A DNA stretch of 37,609 nucleotides from Promethearchaeota archaeon (GTDB lineage Archaea; Asgardarchaeota; Lokiarchaeia; Sigyniarchaeales; SOKP01): contig SHMW01000039.1 of the NCBI GenBank assembly GCA_008080735.1, positions 1 to 37,609 of the forward strand, given 5' to 3'. Below, in pieces: positions 16,583-24,602 of this stretch; the stretch's first letter is position 1, and each line of letters begins with the position of its first letter. The notes under the pieces were generated by a model. The model ran no database searches, was not told the origin of the DNA, and was given only the letters and a program-made list of their open reading frames with translations. The position numbers and the translations under genes are program-made.

Positions 16583-17323
16583 TTATCCAGCTTTCATGCC
16601 TCCATCAATCGGGATTATCGTACCCGTTTGCCATGATGATTGATCAGAGGCTAAATAGAGGATTGCTCCAAAAACATCTTTTGGTGTTCCAATCCTCCCT
16701 AAAGGATGCATCTCCCGTGAAATTTCCAGCGCTTTTTCTGAGGTTGTCAATTTTGCAGAGGCAGATAAAGGAGTATCCACTAAACCTAAAGCAACTCCAT
16801 TAAAACGAATTCCTCTGGATGCATACGTAATTGCCGCTGATCGTATCATAGCTTCAAGACCCCCTTTCGCAGCACTAATTGCTTCATGATTGCGTAAACC
16901 CTTTGAACCTGCTACAGAGGATATAATTATAATTGATCCCTCTTTTCTTCTCATCATTCCACGAATCACGGCTTTGATAGCTAAAAATGCAGATGTTAGA
17001 TTTATTTTTATTGTATCTTGAAATTCCTTTTCTTTTAAAATATGAATGGGTTTTAGAAGAATAGACCCGATAGCATGGATTAGAACGTCAATTTTTCCAA
17101 ACTTCTCCTCACCTTTTTTTACAATTCTACGCAAATCTTCCAACTTTGTTGCATCCCCAGAAATCGCGATTGAATCATTGAGTTTGGCATTTAAGTTATC
17201 CAAATCTTCTTCACTCCTCGCAACTAAAATGAGTTTCGCCCCCAATTTGGATGCCTCTTTAGCAATTTGGGCACCAATTCCCCCAGTTGCACCCAATAAA
17301 AGAATCACTTTATCCTTCAACAT
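16583..17323 (-). CDS. Short-chain dehydrogenase/reductase lacking the catalytic Tyr
   Basis: SDR-fold protein of 246 residues. The dinucleotide site is GATGGIGA at 11-18 (a variant of TGxxxGxG), with NLTSA at 108-112 and SSVAG at 135-139. The canonical Y-x-x-x-K reads I149-S-A-A-K153, so lysine is kept but tyrosine is replaced by Ile. An NHEA sequence precedes it. The C-terminal GLVDTPL and IIPIDGGM end is intact, so the protein is folded and full length. I recall other SDRs with 'NHEAI.AAK', so this may be a real subfamily. The start is the ATG at 17323 with a GGTGG site; the frame continues upstream without conserved sequence. It converges on the regulator at 15886 with 13 bases between. 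Confidence 0.86.
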   Translation of the reverse strand: MLKDKVILLLGATGGIGAQIAKEASKLGAKLILVARSEEDLDNLNAKLNDSIAISGDATKLEDLRRIVKKGEEKFGKIDVLIHAIGSILLKPIHILKEKEFQDTIKINLTSAFLAIKAVIRGMMRRKEGSIIIISSVAGSKGLRNHEAISAAKGGLEAMIRSAAITYASRGIRFNGVALGLVDTPLSASAKLTTSEKALEISREMHPLGRIGTPKDVFGAILYLASDQSSWQTGTIIPIDGGMKAG

Positions 17324-17365
17324 TATTTTCCACCATTTATAGTTAATAAACACTATAATTACTCT

Positions 17366-17375
17366 TTTATATAAA
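17366..17375 (-). promoter_or_regulatory. TATA box of the SDR gene
   Basis: TTTATATAAA lies about 43 bases before the SDR ATG. A start site some 25 bases downstream would leave a leader of about 20 bases that contains the GGTGG ribosome-binding site. The rest of the 199-base gap up to the MscS gene holds no other feature I can identify. Confidence 0.5.
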
Positions 17376-17525
17376 TTCGCCCCGTATATTTCATAAAGGC
17401 ATGAAGACACTTCTTATTCTTAGACTGTCCAATAACAGACAAGATTTTCTGAGAATTAAAAAATTGTGAAATGGAAATTAAGTCCCAATTATTCATAGAT
17501 CGATAGAAATTTTAAATATGATTTG

Positions 17526-18485
17526 ATGAATTACTATTATATGAAAAAGCGATATTTGTTGCTTATTTATATAGCTTTGGTCACTCTGATTACATTGATA
17601 TTTTTATATCCAAGCTTTTTCTTTCCCGGAGTAAATCCGCTCGCAGTGGATCTGATAATCATTAACATTATAATCTATTTGATTAGAACGCCGATCATAA
17701 GGATTATTGCTTATATATTCAGAAAACGCCTCATCAGAATAGTAATAACGAGTTTAATCAATATTACTTGGGGAGTTTTCTTACTTGGTCTCTTATTTGC
17801 GCTTTCACTTGAAACTTTCATCGCTGTCTTATCCTTCTTGATTATCGCAGTCTCATTAACGTTCAAGAAGTTGATAAACAACATCACATCAGGAGTACTT
17901 ATGCTGACCACGGAGCAATTTGAGATCGGAGATCTAATTGATACAAACGGTGTTCAAGGGCAAGTCCAAGAAATCACCTTAAACCAAACAAAATTGAAGG
18001 AATTTGATGGGGTAAATGTGGTGGTGCCTAATAGCAATATTTTTGGAACTATGATAACGAAATTCACCTATAAAGTCCAAACACTAGTTGATTTAAAGAT
18101 TGAAGATGATGAAGAGGAGGATGAGGGAGACAGAACAGATTACAAGAAATATATAGAAAAAGCACAGCAGTTGTTTGAAGAAGATAAGAAAATCACCAGG
18201 TACGCCAAAAATGTGGAAATCACATCTGACGTTGAGCCTGAGGAGTTGGATAGACTGTTGAATGAGGTGTTTGATGAATACGAACCGCGCTTCGGTGTCA
18301 GACCTGATTACGTGGTAGATATGGTCACCGTCTCTCGATGCAAAATAGATTTATTAATCACAGCGGAGACTCCAACGCTTGTCCTTCAATATCTTGATGC
18401 ATTCTTACGAGATGTTCTATTCAAATTACATCATGATTCTATCTATAATAAATGGGAAGAATATAAAGAAAAATTGGAGGTTTAA
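17526..18485 (+). CDS. MscS-family mechanosensitive channel (first of a tandem pair)
   Basis: Small-conductance mechanosensitive channel of 319 residues. Hydrophobic segments are YLLLIYIALVTLITLIFLYP, VDLIIINIIIYLIRTPIIRI and a pore-lining pair around VITSLINITWGVFLLGLLFA and FIAVLSFLIIAVSLTFKKLI, leading into NNITSGVLMLTTEQFEIGDLI. The beta domain follows (VQEITLNQTKLKEFDGVNVVVPNSNIF), the usual MscS 'G.V..I....T.l...dg..v.iPN..i' pattern. An acidic loop (EDDEEEDEGD at about 195) is unusual. The start may be ATG 17526 or ATG 17541. It is followed after six bases by a second MscS gene, so a mixed or co-regulated channel pair is likely. Its role is osmotic protection at the cytoplasmic membrane. 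Confidence 0.85.
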   Translation: MNYYYMKKRYLLLIYIALVTLITLIFLYPSFFFPGVNPLAVDLIIINIIIYLIRTPIIRIIAYIFRKRLIRIVITSLINITWGVFLLGLLFALSLETFIAVLSFLIIAVSLTFKKLINNITSGVLMLTTEQFEIGDLIDTNGVQGQVQEITLNQTKLKEFDGVNVVVPNSNIFGTMITKFTYKVQTLVDLKIEDDEEEDEGDRTDYKKYIEKAQQLFEEDKKITRYAKNVEITSDVEPEELDRLLNEVFDEYEPRFGVRPDYVVDMVTVSRCKIDLLITAETPTLVLQYLDAFLRDVLFKLHHDSIYNKWEEYKEKLEV

Positions 18486-18491
18486 ATTAAG

Positions 18492-19391
18492 ATGGCATTA
18501 TTTAATACAGATTTAATGGCTTTGACTGTTCTTCTCATTGCGATTGGAGCATTCATCGGATTGAACAAATTGATAAGCTATCTATTGCGATCTACCAAAA
18601 GATTAACCGTAGAACAGAAAAACAAGTCGAATTTTGCATTTAAACTGATCTCTATTGTGGTTATTGTCTTTCTGGCAATCGAAGGATTTCCTTCCTTTGG
18701 AAACATTGACCCTGAGATTGCTGCAGTCTTAACGGGTTCCATAAGTACTGCTCTGGCATTTGCTTCAAGTGAAATCTTTGCTAACATTTTATCCGGACTC
18801 CTTTTGTTTATCATCGATCCATTTGATCTAGGACATATAGTTAAAATAAAGGGAAAGAAAGGAATTGTCAAGAAAATTACCTTTACCAAGGTGGTTATCG
18901 AAACGTTTAATAATATTATGATTGAAATCACCAATAATGAGATTGTAAATTCAAATATTATTAATTATACTATAGAATTGCAGGATATTGAAACGTTTGA
19001 GGATTTCAAAAATAAGATCCAAAGCCCCCAAGATAAAGGAAAAGCGAGGATAGATTTTGATCTCAATGATAAATTAAGAGATTATAAGGAAGAAATGGAA
19101 GAAATCTATGATGTATTCATAGAAAAAAATTATGAACAAATTCATTCCTACACTTTTCGGATGCGATTTGAATACGATAAATTCCGAATAAAAATTGATA
19201 GAATTAGTAAATTATGCGATGAGTATAAACAAAACTTCGGGTTTAAACCTCGATTTCATATCGTATGGTTTGGGAATCGAATTGGAGTTAAATTCCGTAT
19301 ATTGACCTTTAAAACTCAAAATGTTGTTCAGTATCAACCAAAATTCGCACACGAGCTCTATAAAATAAGCATGGGAGAAGAAAAGTTCTAA
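18492..19391 (+). CDS. MscS-family mechanosensitive channel (second of a tandem pair)
   Basis: A 299-residue MscS relative. It has an N-terminal segment MALTVLLIAIGAFIGLNKLI, then FKLISIVVIVFLAIEGFPSF and the pore helix region AAVLTGSISTALAFASSEIFANILSGLLLFIIDPFDLGHIVKI. The latter closely follows the MscS TM3 signature (Ala/Gly-packed helix, 'NiiaGl.ll...pf.vGD.v'). The beta domain KGIVKKITFTKVVIETFNNIMIEITNNEIVNSNIINYT is next. The C-terminal domain is longer than in E. coli MscS and charged. It differs clearly from the first copy, so the tandem is not a recent duplication. The short gap (6 bases) indicates one transcript. A T-tract follows at 19411-19422. Confidence 0.86.
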   Translation: MALFNTDLMALTVLLIAIGAFIGLNKLISYLLRSTKRLTVEQKNKSNFAFKLISIVVIVFLAIEGFPSFGNIDPEIAAVLTGSISTALAFASSEIFANILSGLLLFIIDPFDLGHIVKIKGKKGIVKKITFTKVVIETFNNIMIEITNNEIVNSNIINYTIELQDIETFEDFKNKIQSPQDKGKARIDFDLNDKLRDYKEEMEEIYDVFIEKNYEQIHSYTFRMRFEYDKFRIKIDRISKLCDEYKQNFGFKPRFHIVWFGNRIGVKFRILTFKTQNVVQYQPKFAHELYKISMGEEKF

Positions 19392-19403
19392 AACAAATTA
19401 AAT

Positions 19404-19466
19404 TTTCTTTCACTTTTTTTTAATAACCACTTATCTAAAATCTAAGAAAGAAAAAAGAAAAAAATA
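19404..19466. terminator. Opposed T-tracts between MscS and ferritin genes
   Basis: The plus strand has a T-rich run (TTTTCTTTCACTTTTTTTT) just after the second MscS gene. The minus strand has TTTTTTTCTTTTTTCTTTCTT just after the ferritin gene. Archaeal RNA polymerase stops at such U-rich tracts, so this 98-base gap is a two-way terminator. Nothing else is seen in it. Confidence 0.6.
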
Positions 19467-19489
19467 TTGAATAATAAATCTTGTTCATT

Positions 19490-19981
19490 CTAATCGGGAT
19501 GTGTAATGTTTCTATCCCACATCAATAAATTCTTGCCACTTAGCCTGTATGCATCATAAAGATCGGTAAAAAGATTTTCCTCTTCCATTTGCTCCTCATT
19601 AAACCAATCTAAAAGTTCGTATGCATAATACTCTTTCTTCTCTTTGGCTAAGTCCATCAAATCCTTTATTTTGCTGGTAATATGTTCTTCGTGAGAAATA
19701 GCTTCTTTTAGTACAGTTTCAACATCTTGCCAATCTGTAGAAATTTTTTCTATTGTTCCATATTCTACTTTACCACCTGCTTCAAGAATGTAGTCAACAA
19801 ACTTCATCGCATGAACATATTCCTCTTGCTCTGCATGCGTTCGCATAAAATTAGCGAGTCCTTTTAAGCCCTCTCTGTCGGCCCATGCAGCCATACCTAA
19901 ATATATATAAGCTGATCTTAGTTCCTCGACGATCTGCTTATTCATCAGGTCATTCATTTCTGGGGAAATAAAATTTACCAT
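19490..19981 (-). CDS. ftn: Ferritin (non-heme)
   Basis: Bacterial/archaeal-type ferritin of 163 residues that stores iron and detoxifies Fe(II). The sequence LMNKQIVEELRSAYIYLGMAAW, FMRTHAEQEEYVHAMKFVDYI, AISHEEHITSKIKDLMDLA and LDWFNEEQMEEENLFTDLYD gives the four helices. The ferroxidase residues are Glu20, Glu54, His57, the Glu in HEEH and the Glu-Glu-Gln in FNEEQ. Tyr27, the conserved ferroxidase-centre tyrosine, is also present. The start is taken as the ATG at 19981 because an AGGTGA site is 8 bases upstream; a GTG four codons earlier overlaps that site. It is a single-gene unit with its own T-tract. In an Fe-S-rich anaerobe it protects against oxygen exposure. Confidence 0.93.
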   Translation of the reverse strand: MVNFISPEMNDLMNKQIVEELRSAYIYLGMAAWADREGLKGLANFMRTHAEQEEYVHAMKFVDYILEAGGKVEYGTIEKISTDWQDVETVLKEAISHEEHITSKIKDLMDLAKEKKEYYAYELLDWFNEEQMEEENLFTDLYDAYRLSGKNLLMWDRNITHPD

Positions 19982-20199
19982 ATTTTCATTCACCTAAATT
20001 GATACACATTTAATTTGTAAAAAAGATTTTTTTTATAATTCCAAAAAACCTCTTTATGATCTTATTATTTCTAAAAGTAATTTTAAGATATTTTTTATAA
20101 AAACTTAATTACATTTAAAGGAGAAAAAAAAATTGATTGAAAAATATTTTAAAAGAAGTACTTGAACAAAAATTACCATAATCGGGGATTTTTTATGTC

Positions 20200-20892
20200 T
20201 CACTTGAAAGCGAAATCCACAGCGCCCTCAAGATGTATTTTTAAAGTATCAAAAAGTGGAATATCAACATCTTCAGGCTTAATAATGAGCGGTATCTCTG
20301 TACAACCCAGAATAATTCCTTGCGAACCTTTTTCTTTTAATTTTCTAATAATTTTTAGGAAATATTCTTTAGTTGAATCTAAAAATTTACCCTTCGCAAG
20401 TTCTGTATAAATAGCATTATTTATATATTCCCGATCTCTCCCCTCTGGTATATAAACAGTTAAACCATGTTTATCAGTCAATCTGTTTTCATAAAATTCT
20501 CCTTCCATGGTAAATTTCGTGCCCAATAGGCCTATTCTCTCCAGATTTTTTTCTTTAATGGCTTTCGCAGTCTCATCCACTACATGAATTATAGGGATTG
20601 ATATATTTGATTCGATTTGATCTGCAATTTTATGCATAGTGTTTGAACATATCACAATAGTTTTGCATCCGAATATCTCTAAATTTTGACAAATATCAAT
20701 TATTTCTTCTGCTATCTTATCCCATTCATTTGAATTTTGAAGCGGTAAGATTTCTTGGAAATTAACCGAATATAGTAGGATCTTTGCTGAGTTCCAATCC
20801 CCTAATCTTTCATTTACTAATGAATTGATCACTTTATAATATTCAATAGTGCTTTCCCAGCTCATCCCGCCAATTAGTCCGATCAATTTCAT
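20200..20892 (-). CDS. Aspartate/glutamate racemase family protein
   Basis: A 230-residue Asp/Glu racemase-fold enzyme. The start MKLIGLIGGMSWEST is diagnostic of the aspartate racemase branch. The two catalytic cysteines are Cys82 (VICSNTMHK) and Cys197 (ILGCTEIPLII), so both acid-base sites are intact. The ATG at 20892 follows the stop of the upstream gene by two bases; a TTG inside that gene is in frame but unnecessary. The enzyme would make D-aspartate or D-glutamate, or act on a related amino acid, in the cytoplasm. As the last gene of the run SGR - photolyase - TudS/YbgA - racemase it probably shares their transcript. No metabolic link to its partners is obvious. Confidence 0.9.
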   Translation of the reverse strand: MKLIGLIGGMSWESTIEYYKVINSLVNERLGDWNSAKILLYSVNFQEILPLQNSNEWDKIAEEIIDICQNLEIFGCKTIVICSNTMHKIADQIESNISIPIIHVVDETAKAIKEKNLERIGLLGTKFTMEGEFYENRLTDKHGLTVYIPEGRDREYINNAIYTELAKGKFLDSTKEYFLKIIRKLKEKGSQGIILGCTEIPLIIKPEDVDIPLFDTLKIHLEGAVDFAFK

Positions 20893-20894
20893 AT

Positions 20895-21884
20895 CTATTT
20901 TTTCCAATAGCTTCTTCCTCTCCAAGTATCTTTTAAATCAAATCTCATCAATTCTTCTGGAAAAATATCAAAATAGAGTTGGTTTTTCAAGTATGATTGA
21001 TCAAATCGTATAATCCAGGATTTCAATAGGCTTCTTAGCACAAATAGCGGTATCCATCCAGCCCGATATTTTTCTAATTCATCCAGAAAGTATGCTTTCT
21101 CCTCCTTAGAGAGCTCATCCGAAAAATAGCCCAACATATGCATCAAAACATTGATGTGCGAAGTATATTTGGGAGGATATGCGATAAGTGTATGGAGATG
21201 CGTTTCATATTCTTCAATTACTTCCCTAAATGATTTTTTGCTGGCATTTCCAACGATCCTTCCCATTCTTCTCATCTCTTCTTGATTATAAGCCATAAAG
21301 AGAAATTTGTTTCTCTCTTGAAATTTCACGAGTTTATGCATTGATTCTGATGTTTTTACCTCTCGAAATCGCGTGAGAGTATACAGTTTCGTTAAATAAT
21401 GCTCTCGTATTCTAAAATTCTTCAGCCTCCCCTCATTTTCCACCGGAAGATTACCAAATTTTTCTAAAACAGTCTTTCCGAATAATCCTGGACCAGTTGC
21501 TAATTTTGCTGCCCCTTTCTGAATAGTTGCTAAATATGGAGTATGTTTTGTACCACAAGAAGGTGATTTATATTTTAAAATAAACCCATCTACCTTTTTT
21601 AAAGAATTTAGAAATTGCTCCGCAAATGTGAGCATATTCTCTGTAACATCCATAGCTGTGGAACTTTGAATCAATTTTAAAGATTCATCTTTTTCTTGGA
21701 CGATTCGAATTGGGTCTCGGGGTACTCCTAACCCAATCTCCACTTCTGGGCATATCGGTATAAATTCTACAAAATCCTTCATCTCTTTTACCACATCGCT
21801 GCTGATAATATTGTTATTATAGCGGCAATACGCGAATTCGATACATTTGGACACTACCACAACTGGTTTAATAGAATTATTCAT
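20895..21884 (-). CDS. DUF523-DUF1722 (TudS-YbgA) fusion protein
   Basis: A 329-residue two-domain protein. Residues 1-150 are DUF523 / TudS-like, with three cysteines at the family positions: Cys14 (VSKCIEFAYCRY), Cys45 (ICPEVEIGLGVPR) and Cys110 (SPSCGTKHT). TudS is known as a [4Fe-4S] enzyme that removes sulfur from thiouracil in tRNA. Residues about 180-325 are DUF1722 / YbgA-like (KFQERNKFLFMAYNQEEMRRMGRIVG; YFSDELSKEEKAYFLDELEKYRAG; PEELMRFDL). In E. coli ybgA lies directly upstream of the photolyase gene phr. Here the order is reversed, the photolyase being 13 bases upstream, but the pairing is conserved. AAAGGT precedes the ATG. Substrate specificity in archaea is not known to me. Confidence 0.9.
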   Translation of the reverse strand: MNNSIKPVVVVSKCIEFAYCRYNNNIISSDVVKEMKDFVEFIPICPEVEIGLGVPRDPIRIVQEKDESLKLIQSSTAMDVTENMLTFAEQFLNSLKKVDGFILKYKSPSCGTKHTPYLATIQKGAAKLATGPGLFGKTVLEKFGNLPVENEGRLKNFRIREHYLTKLYTLTRFREVKTSESMHKLVKFQERNKFLFMAYNQEEMRRMGRIVGNASKKSFREVIEEYETHLHTLIAYPPKYTSHINVLMHMLGYFSDELSKEEKAYFLDELEKYRAGWIPLFVLRSLLKSWIIRFDQSYLKNQLYFDIFPEELMRFDLKDTWRGRSYWKK

Positions 21885-21897
21885 ATTTCATAACCTT

Positions 21898-23250
21898 TCA
21901 TAAGTATGTTTTAATATATTTTTGAAGTTCAAACTTTCTTTTTAATCCATTATAAGACATATATCTAATCTTTCCATATATTGGACGTTCTTTCCACGCC
22001 CGATCATGGATCCCTCCAATGGACCATGCAATCCCAGTATAACCATTAGGATCCCTCCCGTCTAATTCATACTTGTTATTCAAAAAGATGGCGATTTGGA
22101 GTGCTTCTTCCGGAGTCTGTGTCCATTCAAGAATCTTTTTACCCCAATACATTCTCATATATCCGTGCATCTTTCCCGTCGTTTTCATTTCGATTTGAGC
22201 AGCGTTCCATGCATCATCATGGGTTTTGGCATTTTCGAACTCTTCTTTCTTGTAAATATATTCCCTTGTATCATTTCGATGAGTATTAAGAGTTTCTTGA
22301 GCCCATGAATGAAATCCCTCAAAGGAATCATACTTAGGCTCATAAAAACAAAAGTTATCAGATAACTCCTTTCTGACAATTATCTCATCATAAAAGGAAT
22401 TCTTCAAATTAGCTACATTTTTTATTTTACTCGCTTCCAAGACAACCCTTTGGGAAGATATATGCCCAAAATGGAGGTATGGAGAGAGATCTGAGGTTCC
22501 CTCTTCGTTGGGATCATTTCGAGTTTTATTATAACTCGTTAATTTTTCTTTAAGGAACTTTTGGAGAATTCTCATTGCATATTCTTCTCCTGGTTTGAAT
22601 TCTGTATCTATAAATTCTGTCTTCTGGACTTCAACCTTATTTAATAACTTTTTCCACTCAATTGGACTGGTATTTTCACTCCATATCTTCCTTAGCTTTT
22701 TTAATTTCGGAAATTCCTCTAAAAACGCTCCTATTTTTACTTCAATCTTCTTGCGTAAGGTATATGCGGCGTATTCCTTCTTTGATGAAACTTCCCATAC
22801 AGGGATTATGTTATGAGCATCCACTTCATAGAATGGGATAGAGATTTTCTCCTTAATTCTTTCATTCCAGGTTTGTTTTATTCTAAGTGGAGAAAAATCC
22901 GTTATCAATAATGAAATCCCATTTTCTTCAATAAATTGTGGAACGAGGATTTCGGGATATCCCAATTTCAGAACAAATGCTATATTTAGAGATTCTAATT
23001 TCTGGCTTACTTGATTCAGCCCTTCTAACATAAACTTGTATATTCGGTAGGTAGCTTCCTTGAATTGAGGAACTAACGTGAAATATACAATAAGCGGACT
23101 TTTATTCTTTAATGCCTGGTTATATCCATAAATTAAGGCCCAATTATCATCTACTCTTTGATCGCGACTCATCCAATATACAATCGATCCTTTCTGCTCT
23201 TTTCCTTTCTGAAGTCGCCTCAATCGTTTTTTATTCATTAAAATTACCAT
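21898..23250 (-). CDS. phr: Class II-like CPD photolyase
   Basis: Deoxyribodipyrimidine photolyase of 450 residues, which repairs UV-induced pyrimidine dimers with light. The N-terminal antenna-type domain begins GSIVYWMSRDQRVDDNWAL, and the FAD domain carries SDLSPYLHFGHISSQRV, RKELSDNFCFYEP, WNAAQIEM, MHGYMRMYWGKKILEW and DPNGYTGIAWSIGGIHDRAW (split here). The 'RxELxxNFxxY' and 'DPNGYxGxxWsigGxHDraW' blocks are class II hallmarks, as in methanogens and plants. ATG 23238 is an alternative start. It lies 33 bases after the STAY-GREEN homologue and 13 before the TudS-YbgA fusion. A photolyase suggests that the organism, or its recent ancestor, meets light. Confidence 0.92.
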   Translation of the reverse strand: MVILMNKKRLRRLQKGKEQKGSIVYWMSRDQRVDDNWALIYGYNQALKNKSPLIVYFTLVPQFKEATYRIYKFMLEGLNQVSQKLESLNIAFVLKLGYPEILVPQFIEENGISLLITDFSPLRIKQTWNERIKEKISIPFYEVDAHNIIPVWEVSSKKEYAAYTLRKKIEVKIGAFLEEFPKLKKLRKIWSENTSPIEWKKLLNKVEVQKTEFIDTEFKPGEEYAMRILQKFLKEKLTSYNKTRNDPNEEGTSDLSPYLHFGHISSQRVVLEASKIKNVANLKNSFYDEIIVRKELSDNFCFYEPKYDSFEGFHSWAQETLNTHRNDTREYIYKKEEFENAKTHDDAWNAAQIEMKTTGKMHGYMRMYWGKKILEWTQTPEEALQIAIFLNNKYELDGRDPNGYTGIAWSIGGIHDRAWKERPIYGKIRYMSYNGLKRKFELQKYIKTYL

Positions 23251-23283
23251 TCTACTGGTCCTTGAGAGAAATTTTATATCTCT

Positions 23284-23748
23284 CTATGTTTTATAATCGT
23301 TTAATTGCCCATAGTCTTCAAGCTTGTTATATTTCTTTTTTGGAGATTGAAAATGTACAATAATCTTAGCATCATCTAGCTTCGGATACTTATCAAATAG
23401 ATCTTTATCTGCATATCGAATTACTTTAAGTACATGGGGTAAATGATGGCGGAAAATTCTTTCTCTTAACCAGGCTCCGCCAATCACATATCCTCCACTC
23501 ACATGGAGATAGACATGAAGTTCGTATTCATATTCTCCTTTGATCCATTCAGCCAATACCTCATCTCTCATCAATTTTGAATAGAAATTAGATATTTCTT
23601 CATTATCATAGGAGCAATTGATTGTTAAAAAGAGATCCCCGGTAAAATCTGAGTGAGTAAGTGTGTATTTTCGCTGCAAAATTGATTTCTCAGTCTCAAT
23701 TGAATGAGTACATTTCACATGAATTTTTTCTGGCAGGATTTCGCTCAT
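23284..23748 (-). CDS. STAY-GREEN (SGR) family Mg-dechelatase homologue
   Basis: A 154-residue protein that matches the plant STAY-GREEN family, which removes Mg2+ from chlorophyll a. Recognisable blocks are YTLTHSD at 28-34, RDEVLAEW at 61-68, LHVSGG at 81-86, RIFRHHLPHVLKVIRYAD at 97-114, YPKLDDAKIIVHFQS at 121-135 and YNKLEDYG at 140-147. All have direct counterparts, in the same order, in Arabidopsis SGR1. His32, Asp34 and Asp62 are in motifs where catalytic residues have been reported for a bacterial homologue (from memory). It lacks the transit peptide and C-terminal Cys-rich tail of plant proteins. An AGGAG site precedes the ATG. It opens the run leading to the photolyase. Chlorophyll is not expected in this organism, so the natural substrate is unknown. 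Confidence 0.88.
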   Translation of the reverse strand: MSEILPEKIHVKCTHSIETEKSILQRKYTLTHSDFTGDLFLTINCSYDNEEISNFYSKLMRDEVLAEWIKGEYEYELHVYLHVSGGYVIGGAWLRERIFRHHLPHVLKVIRYADKDLFDKYPKLDDAKIIVHFQSPKKKYNKLEDYGQLNDYKT

Positions 23749-23869
23749 AATAATTCTCCTAATAAAAATACTCTGCTTTCAATTTATACCTTTTAATAAT
23801 ATTTCATAATCTCATTTAAGAAGAATTTTCTTTCATACTAAGAGAATTTAGAAATAGAATTCATAAAAT

Positions 23870-23909
23870 TGTAAAATGAAAAAAAAAAAAATAAGAGGAA
23901 ATTTATAGA
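23870..23909 (-). terminator. T-tract after the surface-protein gene
   Basis: Thirteen consecutive A residues on the plus strand at about 23878-23890 read as a T-tract on the minus strand, directly after the stop codon of the gene at 23910. This fits archaeal termination. Confidence 0.5.
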
Positions 23910-24602
23910 TTATTTCAGGTATTCTACTTTTTTCACTACTAATGCGAGAGAAATAATAGACGCAAGTCCAATTAGGAATAATGGATAGGCTGATATATTC
24001 ACGATAGCTTCACCTAAAAAATCATAAAAATAGTTATTAAATGAGATATCTACATCACTCATTACCAAGACTTTCCATTCAGAAATTGTTTTATTATTTG
24101 GAACTATATCTGTAACATTTAATTTAGGAAATGTCCATGCAACTGTCTCCCCATTGATTGCGTGAATACCATACTGGATATATTCTCTTATACCTTCGCA
24201 TTTAACGCTACTACTTGATTGTCTTAAATATATGTGGACATTTGCATCTTTTTGATTGGAACTAGAACTATTTATATTAAAATAGATTTCAATTCTAGAA
24301 TCGGAACTTTCATTATAATCCCCATAAAATCCAACCGCTATGGTGAAATTAGGATCATTTTCAGTAATTGTGATATTTTTAAGATCAATTGAAGGGATTT
24401 GCGTGGATGAAGGAATAAATTGATCATTATCTATAGAATATAAATCGTTTGCTTGATCTTTTATTATATTGTCATTACCAATACTTTTCATAACCACTGG
24501 TATAGTTGGTAAACCTTTGGCATGAACAAACTTGGGAAAGAGAGAAATTCCAAACAGAGATAATATCAAAAAGAAGAATATAAGATTTTTTTTATTTAAC
24601 AT
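23910..24602 (-). CDS. Secreted, membrane-anchored surface protein (paralogue A)
   Basis: A 230-residue protein with a signal peptide (KNLIFFFLILSLFGISLFPKF, likely cut after VHA), an extracellular beta-rich domain of about 175 residues, and a C-terminal membrane segment (YPLFLIGLASIISLALVV) with a short basic end. Many Asn-x-Ser/Thr sites (NIT, NFT, NES, NSS, NVT, NKT, NIS) suggest N-glycosylation. Shared blocks with the gene at 25261 are IGNDN-I-DQ-NDLY, P(S)TQI-IDLK, GIHAINGETVAWTFPKLN-TD and PNNKTISEWKVLV. The function is not recognised; a carbohydrate-binding-like sandwich is possible. A TTTATATA box at 24646-24654 fits as its promoter. Confidence 0.75.
   Translation of the reverse strand: MLNKKNLIFFFLILSLFGISLFPKFVHAKGLPTIPVVMKSIGNDNIIKDQANDLYSIDNDQFIPSSTQIPSIDLKNITITENDPNFTIAVGFYGDYNESSDSRIEIYFNINSSSSNQKDANVHIYLRQSSSSVKCEGIREYIQYGIHAINGETVAWTFPKLNVTDIVPNNKTISEWKVLVMSDVDISFNNYFYDFLGEAIVNISAYPLFLIGLASIISLALVVKKVEYLK

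Noticed and set aside
17324..17410. N-terminal extension of the SDR
   Set aside because: The 29 added residues lack SDR sequence and contain the TATA box; GGTGG supports the ATG at 17323.
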